Positions 1 through 5,008 of a DNA stretch of 5,795 nucleotides are shown here, in pieces (position 1 is the first letter of the stretch; the number at the start of each line of letters is the position of its first letter). Made by a program: the position numbers and the translations under genes. The notes below the pieces were generated by a model. It saw only the letters and a program-made list of their open reading frames with translations. It searched no databases and was not told the DNA's origin. The DNA comes from an uncultured Eubacteriales bacterium (GTDB lineage Bacteria; Bacillota; Clostridia; Oscillospirales; Oscillospiraceae). Location of the stretch: the NCBI GenBank assembly GCA_902465435.1, contig CABQNH010000058.1:1-5795 (forward strand), in the 5' to 3' direction.

Positions 1-1484
1 ACGTCGCCGAACTGGCCGTGGCCGCCGGACTGCTTCTTGTGACGGCCGTGGATCTCGACCTTTTTCTTGATTGTCTCGCGGTATGCGATCTTTGCCGGGC
101 GCAGCTCCGCCTCGACCTTATACTTGGAAAGCAGCTTGGCAATGATAACGCTCAGGTGAATATCGCAGACACCGGCGATGATCATTTCCTTCGTTTCGGG
201 ATCGTTGCCGTAGGTGAAGGAGGCGTCCTCCTCGTTCAGCTTGACCAGACCGGCCGCGACCTTGTCCTCCTGACCCTTGGTCTTTGCGTAAATGGCCATG
301 CGGTAGCAGGGCTCTGCATACTCCATGGGCTTGATGGTGACGGCCTTGCCGGGCAGGCAGAGGGTATCGCCGGTCTTGACGGAGGCAAGCTTCGTGAAGA
401 CGCCGATGTCGCCGCAGCAGACCTTGCTGGTCTTGGTGTTGTCCTTGCCCTTCGGGAAGAACATGTTGCCGAGCTTTTCATTGTCGCCGGTGCGGGAGTT
501 GGTCACGGTCATGGTATCTTCTACATCGCCGGAAATGACCTTGAAGTAGGAGTTCTTGCCGTACTGGTCGGTGATCGTGTTGAAGACGAAGGCAACCGGG
601 CTGCCGTTCGGCTTGAATTCCGATTCGTTGCCGTCCTCGTCTACGGCGATCATGGGCTTGCCCTCTTCGGGATTCGGGGCGAATTTGACGAGGTTCTTCA
701 GAAGCAGCTCCGTGCCGAGGCCGCTCATGGCGCAGCCGCAGAACACAGGCGTAATGACACGGTCACGCAGGCCGGCCTTGACGCCGGACAGCAGCTCTTC
801 CGCAGTAAACGGCTCTTCCATAAAGAACTTTTCCATGAGCGCTTCGTCGGTTTCGGCGACCTGCTCATTCAGCTCCATCATGTATTCTTCGATCTTTTCC
901 TCGGCCTCTGCCGTCAGAGCGACCTCCTTACCGGCTGCGTCGTAGGCCTTCTTGGTCAGAAGATCGACAACGGCGACCGCCGTCTCGCCATGGAGAATCG
1001 GGAAGGAGAAGGGAATGACGGATGCGCCGAAGGTGCTGCGCAGAGCATCCACGGTGCCGAAGAAGTTTGCGTGCTCCTCGTCCAGCTTGGAGACGTAGAA
1101 CATAGCGGGAAGACCGGCCTTCTCCAGCGACTTCCAGCCCTTTTCCGTGCCGACGGCGATGCCGGACTTCGCGGTCAGGCAAATCAGGCCGGAGTCCACG
1201 ACGCGAAGCGACTGCACGACTTCGCCCGCGAAGTCAAAGTAGCCGGGGTTATCGAGCACGTTGAGCTTGCACTTGTTATATTCCACCGGAATGACAGAGG
1301 TCTTAATGGAATACTGTCTCTTCTTCTCTTCGTCGTCGAAGTCGGAGACGGTCGTGCCGTCCACTCTCTTGCCAAGGCGGGTGATGGCCTTTGTGGTGAA
1401 GAGCATACTTTCGCACAGGGCGGACTTGCCGTCGCCGCCGTGACCGAGCAGGCAGAGGTTACGAATGTCCTTAGCTGTATACAT
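1..1484 (-). CDS. EF-G-like translational GTPase (EF-G-2 type), C-terminus beyond window
   Basis: The reading frame is open from the ATG at 1484 to the window edge, giving 494 full codons of a protein expected to be about 690 residues. The N-terminal G domain has a P-loop GHGGDGKS at residues 14-21, a switch I remnant RQYSI (56-60) where EF-G has RGITI, switch II DNPGYFDF (78-85), and SKLD (132-135) in place of NKxD. Domain II follows at about 295-385. Domain III has LNEEDASF and IIAGVCDIHL (about 416-444). Domain IV opens with KKQSGGHGQFGDV. The Tyr after DNPG, where EF-G and EF-Tu have the catalytic His, together with YRETIKK...KKQSGGHGQFGDV, places it with the EF-G-2/'EF-G-like' subfamily known from Thermus thermophilus EF-G-2 rather than with housekeeping fusA or TetM-type ribosome protection proteins. 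It is expected to be a cytoplasmic, ribosome-binding GTPase; its physiological role is poorly defined. It has its own promoter. Family assignment is firm, specific function is not. Confidence 0.93.
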   Translation of the reverse strand, partial: MYTAKDIRNLCLLGHGGDGKSALCESMLFTTKAITRLGKRVDGTTVSDFDDEEKKRQYSIKTSVIPVEYNKCKLNVLDNPGYFDFAGEVVQSLRVVDSGLICLTAKSGIAVGTEKGWKSLEKAGLPAMFYVSKLDEEHANFFGTVDALRSTFGASVIPFSFPILHGETAVAVVDLLTKKAYDAAGKEVALTAEAEEKIEEYMMELNEQVAETDEALMEKFFMEEPFTAEELLSGVKAGLRDRVITPVFCGCAMSGLGTELLLKNLVKFAPNPEEGKPMIAVDEDGNESEFKPNGSPVAFVFNTITDQYGKNSYFKVISGDVEDTMTVTNSRTGDNEKLGNMFFPKGKDNTKTSKVCCGDIGVFTKLASVKTGDTLCLPGKAVTIKPMEYAEPCYRMAIYAKTKGQEDKVAAGLVKLNEEDASFTYGNDPETKEMIIAGVCDIHLSVIIAKLLSKYKVEAELRPAKIAYRETIKKKVEIHGRHKKQSGGHGQFGD

Positions 1485-1493
1485 AGATGTTTT

Positions 1494-1499
1494 CTCCTT
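1494..1499 (-). promoter_or_regulatory. Ribosome binding site of the EF-G-like gene
   Basis: AAGGAG lies on the minus strand, 9 nt upstream of the ATG at 1484. It is a strong Shine-Dalgarno match and decides the start; the next codons (MYTAKDIRNLCLLGH) match the usual short lead-in to the P-loop. Confidence 0.85.
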
Positions 1500-1568
1500 T
1501 CGTGGCGCGCGCAAAAGACGGATGCGTCGCACCGGCGGCATTTTTACGAAATTGCCACAATTATATTC

Positions 1569-1597
1569 ATTATAAACGAAATGTAAGTAGATTTCAA
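1569..1597 (-). promoter_or_regulatory. Near-consensus sigma-A promoter for the EF-G-like gene
   Basis: On the minus strand TTGAAA (1597-1592) is followed by a 17-bp spacer and a perfect TATAAT (1574-1569). Transcription would start near 1562, leaving a leader of about 78 nt before the ATG at 1484. This is the best promoter match in the window and indicates that the GTPase can be transcribed independently of the two upstream minus-strand genes. Confidence 0.85.
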
Positions 1598-1602
1598 TGA
1601 CC

Positions 1603-1634
1603 TTTTTCCCGTTTTTTTCAGGAACACGGAAAAA
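1603..1634. repeat. Imperfect inverted repeat between the membrane protein gene and the EF-G-like promoter
   Basis: TTTTTCCCGT (1603-1612) and ACGGAAAAA (1626-1634) can pair with one bulged base around a 13-nt loop. The repeat directly abuts the TAA stop of the membrane protein gene (1635-1637) and sits just upstream of the -35 box of the next gene. No clear U-tract follows on the minus strand, so it is at best a weak terminator; an mRNA 3'-end structure or an operator are alternatives. The stem is mostly A:T. Confidence 0.35.
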
Positions 1635-3965
1635 TTAGTAGCGCGACGCCCAGCGGTGGATCAGCAGGCAGGGAAGCGCCCAGAGCAGGAGCACCAGAAG
1701 CAGATTGCCGACGTTTAAAATGCGCACTGCGTGCAGCCATGCCATCAGCGCCATCAGAAGAATGCCGCACAGACCGCCCACGACGGAGATCCAGGTGCTG
1801 GACTGCACAGCGGACTTGAGCACCCGGCCGCCTGCCGCCGCGTCGGCGAAAGCGCCGAAGTTATCCTGCGTCAGAATCGCGCCCTGCACGCCGCGCGCGG
1901 CGTCGCTCTGCTCCGAAAGCCGGACGCGCTCGCGAAGGCTCGGGAAGATCAGCCGGTCGGTTGGGATCCCGAACTTATGCTTCACAAAGCCGGGATTGAC
2001 GACAAAGTCGCGCGTTGCCAGCACCATGCTGAAGTGGCGCAGATGCGAAATGGAGTTCAAGCCGCGCAGGACGGCGTCCGACGTCTGATATTTCAAGGCG
2101 AAGATCCCGGCAAGCTCCCCGTTAACGGAGATGTAAACCGCCTGCCGAATCCGCGAACCGCCCTGCATATGCACGCCCATTGCCTTCATAAAGTCAAGCG
2201 AGCCAAGCAGCACGATATCGCCCATAATTTCCGCGCCGATGCCGCCCGATTCATAGTAACGGTACTTATCCACGGGATAATGGCGCGCGCCCTCCGCCTG
2301 CAAAAGTCCCTCGAACAGCTCGCCCAGCGCGCTGCCGGAGGCGGAAACGGCGGCGGCTGCATAGCCCACGACCTTTGCGACCGGCCAACCGGGCAGCATT
2401 TTCATGCCGTTGAGCGAGACGCTGTTTTTCGGGAAGATGTCCTCGTCGCCGATCAAAATGGCGTGCGTGCCCTCAAAGGCGCGGGCACCCTCCCAGCCGC
2501 AGACGGCGGCGCCGTGCCTGGCAAGGCGGCGGGACAGACGGTAATACGGCCGCGAAAACGCGAGGAAGCCGCCCAGCGGCAGGCTGCCTAACAGCAGCAC
2601 CGTCAGAACCCACAGGAAGCTGACCTGCACGCGCATACGGATGAGTGCGGCGAGCGCCGCACAGAGAAGCAGCGCGGCGGGCGCATAAACGCGCATGATT
2701 TTCTGGGTGTAATCCGGCTGCGCGAGCGAGCGCATGAACTGCTTGAGATCGCCCTCCGCACTTCGCAGGCCGGGCGTCTGGCCGTAAACGGCCGGAACCT
2801 CATAAATGCCGCGCGGCTTCTCTGCGTGCCGTGCAACCTGCAGGGTGTTGAGCAGCGCCATCTTGCGGCAGACCTCCGACCAGCCCGCAATGAAGATGGC
2901 GAGCGTAATGGCCGCACTGTAGGGCAGGCGCGCCTGCCGCAGCGCGCGGAAGGAATCGACCGTGCCGACCAGCACCGTAACGGCGAGCAGCGCGTGCAGC
3001 TGCGGCTTGAACTGCAGCAGCTGCATGACGCCGAGCGCCAGCGTGTCATAGCAGAGCACGGCGGCCAGCAGCATCATACCGATAAACAGAAGCGAAAGCC
3101 GGTAGGTGTCCTGTAAAAGTCCGATAGACAGCCAGCCGGTTTGCTGGAAAAGAACCAGAAGGAGACTGACAAGAGCCGGAACGCCGCAGAGCGCGACGCG
3201 AAGCCGCCCGGTGCCGAGCTGCCTGCGGTAAAGCGCAAAGGCCTCGTCCGGCTGGAGGGTCGACTCCGGCTCCGTTTGCGGTGTCCGCTTGAAAAGACGG
3301 ACGGGGCGCGGCGGCCGGTGCGGCGCGGCTTCCTGTTCGGGAGCCCGGCGACGGGAAAACGGATCGGGTTTCGGAGAGGGAGCGGCCGCTTCCTCCGGGG
3401 AACCGGCTGCCTGCGCCGTGCCGTGGGGAACGTCCCGCGTGCGAGACGCTCCGAGCGGTCTGCCGTCCATGCCGACAAAGCGGAAGCCGTGCGGCCGATT
3501 CGCCTGCGCGGTTTCCTTTGTATCTGCCTGGCGGGACGGAGCCTGGGCCTGTTCGGATCGCGCCGCTTCCTCCGCGGCCTTTCGATGCGGCGCGCCGTGG
3601 GGCGCGTCCTGCGCGGGCTGCTGCGGCGCTTCGTCCTGCGCCGGACGATTCTCCATGCGAATAAACTGGAACCGGGAGGGGCGGTGCGGCGCATCCGCAG
3701 CGGCAGTCCGGCCGTGCGGCAGACGCTTTTGCGCGGGCGCGTCCTGTGCGTCCTTCGTTGGCTGCGTCTGCGCGGCAGCGCCCTGATGTGCGGGCGGCGC
3801 TTCCTGCGCGGATTCAGCCTCCGGGGCTGCGGGCGGCGCTTCCTGCAAGGATGACTTCCCGCCGAATTCAGCCAGAATGTCCTCTAACGTAAATTCCGGC
3901 AGTGTCTCGTCCCACTTCGGCAGGGCGTCGGTATTCACTTGTTCCTGCTTCCGTGGCTTTTTCAT
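1635..3965 (-). CDS. Degenerate P-type ATPase-like membrane protein with long disordered N-terminus
   Basis: The protein has 776 residues. Residues 1-21 are charged, 22-35 (LPEFTLEDILAEFG) form a short acidic amphipathic segment, and about 40-240 is Pro/Ala/Gln/Arg-rich and probably disordered, with a duplicated RPxxFxFxxMxxRP motif (95-108 and 157-170). Eight hydrophobic segments follow at about 257-279, 289-311, 322-338, 347-364, 427-443, 449-470, 724-743 and 749-770. This 4+2+2 pattern, with a roughly 250-residue loop before the last pair, matches P1B-type ATPases. LLLGSLPLGG (458-466) sits where M4 has its CPC motif. ILIGDEDIF (503-511) sits at FDKTGT, GGIGAEIMGDIVLLGSLDFM (574-593) resembles the N-domain, YISVNGELAGIFAL (611-624) its following strand pair, LATRD (649-653) sits at LTGD, and ILTQDNFG at VGDGxND. 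The catalytic residues are therefore missing and the actuator-like loop (about 365-426) is short without TGES, so ATP-driven transport is unlikely. The start lies 8 nt after the rlmB stop, with AGAGAGGG (3984-3977) as probable ribosome binding site inside the end of rlmB. The gene call is secure; the P-type ATPase relationship is my inference from pattern alignment; function is unknown. Confidence 0.9.
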   Translation of the reverse strand: MKKPRKQEQVNTDALPKWDETLPEFTLEDILAEFGGKSSLQEAPPAAPEAESAQEAPPAHQGAAAQTQPTKDAQDAPAQKRLPHGRTAAADAPHRPSRFQFIRMENRPAQDEAPQQPAQDAPHGAPHRKAAEEAARSEQAQAPSRQADTKETAQANRPHGFRFVGMDGRPLGASRTRDVPHGTAQAAGSPEEAAAPSPKPDPFSRRRAPEQEAAPHRPPRPVRLFKRTPQTEPESTLQPDEAFALYRRQLGTGRLRVALCGVPALVSLLLVLFQQTGWLSIGLLQDTYRLSLLFIGMMLLAAVLCYDTLALGVMQLLQFKPQLHALLAVTVLVGTVDSFRALRQARLPYSAAITLAIFIAGWSEVCRKMALLNTLQVARHAEKPRGIYEVPAVYGQTPGLRSAEGDLKQFMRSLAQPDYTQKIMRVYAPAALLLCAALAALIRMRVQVSFLWVLTVLLLGSLPLGGFLAFSRPYYRLSRRLARHGAAVCGWEGARAFEGTHAILIGDEDIFPKNSVSLNGMKMLPGWPVAKVVGYAAAAVSASGSALGELFEGLLQAEGARHYPVDKYRYYESGGIGAEIMGDIVLLGSLDFMKAMGVHMQGGSRIRQAVYISVNGELAGIFALKYQTSDAVLRGLNSISHLRHFSMVLATRDFVVNPGFVKHKFGIPTDRLIFPSLRERVRLSEQSDAARGVQGAILTQDNFGAFADAAAGGRVLKSAVQSSTWISVVGGLCGILLMALMAWLHAVRILNVGNLLLVLLLWALPCLLIHRWASRY

Positions 3966-3973
3966 GTGTGCTC

Positions 3974-4744
3974 TTACCCTCTCTGCCGCACGGCCTCATA
4001 CAGCAGCACGGCGGCGGCTGCAGAGGCGTTCAGCGAGGAAATGTTTCCTTTCATGGGGATGCTGACCATAAAGTCGCAGCGTTCGGCGACAAGACGGCTC
4101 ATGCCGACGCCCTCGTTGCCGATCACGATGGCGGTCGGCCCCTTGAGATCTGCGCCGTACAGGCTTGTGCTGCCCTCGGCCGCCGTGCCGAACACCCAGA
4201 TGCCGCGTTCCTTCAGCTCGGAGATCGTGTTGGCGATGTTCGCGACCTTGGCGACCGGCATATACTCCAGCGCGCCGGCGGAGGTCTTGGAGACGACGGC
4301 GGTCAGGCCGACGCTGCGGCGCTTCGGAATGATGACGCCGTGCGCGCCCGCGCATTCCGCCGTGCGCAGAATTGCGCCCAGATTATGCGGGTCGGACAGC
4401 TCGTCGCAGAGGATCAGCAGCGGGTTTTCCCCCCGGCGCTCGGCGAGCGACAGCATATCCTCCACCGTGGCATAGTCGTGCGCGGCGACCGAGGCGATCA
4501 CACCCTGATGCGCGCCGGTCGGACTCATCTGATCCAGCTTGCGGCGATCCACATTTACAATGACGGCGCCCGCTTGCTTCGCCTGTGCGAGCAGCCGCGC
4601 CAGACCCTTGTCCGGGTCGCCGGAAAGGGCGTAGACCTTATCGACGGTGCGGCCGCTCTTGAGCGCTTCCGCAACGGCGTTTCTGCCCTCGACCATGTTT
4701 TCCGGCAGCTCCGGCGCCGGCTTTTTGCTGAATTTCTCTTTCAT
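3974..4744 (-). CDS. rlmB: 23S rRNA (guanosine-2'-O-)-methyltransferase RlmB/TrmH family
   Basis: This is a SpoU (SPOUT-class) methyltransferase of 256 residues, the usual length for RlmB, which 2'-O-methylates a guanosine (G2251 in E. coli numbering) in the 23S rRNA P-loop using S-adenosylmethionine. The N-terminal substrate-binding domain shows VEGRNAVAEAL (18-28) and ends near HQGV (79-82). The catalytic trefoil-knot domain has motif 1 DPHNLGAILR (118-127), with Asn121 and Arg127; motif 2 IGNEGVGM (208-215), with Glu211; and motif 3 SIPMKGNISSLNAS (228-241). I chose ATG at 4744 because GGAG lies 9 nt upstream. A GTG at 4774 is in frame and adds ten residues, but it falls about 7 nt from the predicted transcription start and has no ribosome binding site. 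The gene heads a probable two-gene operon with the P-type ATPase-like membrane protein, 8 nt apart. The exact target nucleotide cannot be proven from sequence; a TrmH-family tRNA or rRNA paralog is the alternative. Confidence 0.93.
   Translation of the reverse strand: MKEKFSKKPAPELPENMVEGRNAVAEALKSGRTVDKVYALSGDPDKGLARLLAQAKQAGAVIVNVDRRKLDQMSPTGAHQGVIASVAAHDYATVEDMLSLAERRGENPLLILCDELSDPHNLGAILRTAECAGAHGVIIPKRRSVGLTAVVSKTSAGALEYMPVAKVANIANTISELKERGIWVFGTAAEGSTSLYGADLKGPTAIVIGNEGVGMSRLVAERCDFMVSIPMKGNISSLNASAAAAVLLYEAVRQRG
3977..3984 (-). promoter_or_regulatory. Ribosome binding site of the membrane protein, inside the end of rlmB
   Basis: AGAGAGGG on the minus strand forms the last codons of rlmB and lies 11 nt before the ATG at 3965. 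A ribosome terminating on rlmB would sit on it, which suggests translational coupling of the two genes. Confidence 0.6.
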
Positions 4745-4753
4745 TTTTGAACG

Positions 4754-4757
4754 CTCC
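4754..4757 (-). promoter_or_regulatory. Ribosome binding site of rlmB
   Basis: GGAG on the minus strand is 9 nt upstream of the ATG at 4744. It decides in favour of this start over the in-frame GTG at 4774, which has no such site. Confidence 0.7.
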
Positions 4758-4787
4758 GATCTGCGTTTATACACAATAGTTCAAGAT

Positions 4788-4816
4788 ATTATACCAAATG
4801 CTTTGCAAAGAAACAA
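4788..4816 (-). promoter_or_regulatory. Sigma-A-type promoter of the rlmB operon, extended -10
   Basis: On the minus strand TTGTTT (4816-4811), a 17-bp spacer and a perfect TATAAT (4793-4788) are seen. The -10 box is preceded by TGG, an extended -10 (TGn) element that could make up for the two mismatches in the -35 box. Transcription would start near 4781, giving a leader of about 37 nt to the rlmB ATG. The 10-bp perfect palindrome CTTTGCAAAG (4801-4810) lies within the spacer and might act as an operator. Confidence 0.75.
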
Positions 4817-4818
4817 CT

Positions 4819-4847
4819 GTTTTCTTGGCTGCTTTCCGGTTTTCTTG
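4819..4847. repeat. Two 9-bp direct repeats 20 bp apart upstream of the rlmB promoter
   Basis: GTTTTCTTG occurs at 4819-4827 and again at 4839-4847 (CAAGAAAAC on the minus strand). The start-to-start distance of 20 bp is close to two helical turns, and the nearer copy lies two bases upstream of the rlmB -35 box. This is where a tandem-site transcription factor or an upstream promoter element would be expected. No known regulator motif was recognised. Confidence 0.5.
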
Positions 4848-4860
4848 TCTGTGTCGGCCG

Positions 4861-4924
4861 ATTTCACAAAAAAACGGCGATTCTTTGGGGGATATTCACA
4901 AAAAATTCATCGGCAATTCAAAAA
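4861..4924. repeat. Helically phased ATTCA repeats and A-tracts upstream of ftsH
   Basis: ATTCA occurs at 4894-4898, 4905-4909 and 4916-4920, exactly 11 bp apart. A related ATTTCACAAA begins at 4861. A-tracts sit at 4868-4874, 4900-4905 and 4920-4924, with a further one at 4943-4947 inside the promoter spacer. The spacings are near multiples of a helical turn, as in intrinsically curved DNA or an upstream promoter element. The array ends about 6 bp before the ftsH -35 box. Confidence 0.45.
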
Positions 4925-4930
4925 GCTGGA

Positions 4931-4959
4931 TTGCCTAAGCCCAAAAAGTGTGATACTAT
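4931..4959 (+). promoter_or_regulatory. Probable sigma-A promoter of ftsH
   Basis: TTGCCT (4931-4936), a 17-bp spacer and TACTAT (4954-4959), preceded by TGA as an extended -10 element, form a reasonable promoter on the plus strand. Transcription would start near 4966, giving a leader of about 39 nt before the ftsH ATG at 5005. TATAAG (4962-4967) is a poorer alternative -10 without a matching -35 box. Confidence 0.65.
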
Positions 4960-4987
4960 TGTATAAGATCCGTAGACTATTTCCAAG

Positions 4988-5008
4988 ATGAGGATGAAAC
5001 GACTATGA
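4988..5008 (+). promoter_or_regulatory. Possible six-codon leader ORF overlapping the ftsH start
   Basis: ATG at 4988 opens a frame reading MRMKRL whose TGA (5006-5008) overlaps the ftsH ATG in an ATGA junction. The purine-rich GAGG at 4990-4993 inside it, 11 nt before the ftsH ATG, is the best available ribosome binding site for ftsH. The mini-ORF has no clear ribosome binding site of its own, so it may be chance. Confidence 0.25.

Noticed and set aside
1..1484. TetM/TetO-type ribosomal protection (resistance) protein
   Set aside because: The DNPGY switch II and KKQSGGHGQFGDV domain IV start fit the EF-G-2 subfamily; TetM-like proteins keep DTPGH.
18..1586. 522-codon open frame on the plus strand
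   Set aside because: It is antisense to the EF-G-like gene, whose G-domain and domain III/IV motifs are unmistakable. The frame stays open because of GC-rich codon use and its product is Leu/Gly/Val-rich without family motifs.
1611..1618. T-run after the membrane protein as a plus-strand terminator
   Set aside because: No plus-strand gene ends here; the T-run is the loop side of a weak A:T-rich inverted repeat.
1731..2591. 286-codon open frame on the plus strand
   Set aside because: Antisense to the P-type ATPase-like gene; no recognisable domain and no ribosome binding site.
3141..3854. Arg/Gly-rich 237-codon plus-strand frame and Arg-rich minus-strand frames over the same region
   Set aside because: They are shadows of the Pro/Ala-rich N-terminal part of the membrane protein; their Arg-rich composition is the expected result of reading GC-rich repeats in another frame.
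1635..3965. Functional heavy-metal or cation P-type ATPase
   Set aside because: DKTGT, TGD, GDGxND, CPC and TGES are all missing, so phosphoenzyme formation and metal passage as in the family are not expected.
3902..4750. 282-codon plus-strand frame
   Set aside because: Antisense to rlmB, which has all three SpoU motifs; no family match for the antisense product.
4745..4774. GTG start at 4774 extending RlmB by ten residues
   Set aside because: It lies about 7 nt from the predicted transcription start and has no ribosome binding site, while the ATG at 4744 has GGAG at good spacing.
4775..5004. Small RNA, riboswitch or CIRCE-like operator in the divergent spacer
   Set aside because: No stable GC-rich stem, terminator or recognisable riboswitch or CIRCE (TTAGCACTC-N9-GAGTGCTAA) pattern was found; two promoters and short repeats account for the region.
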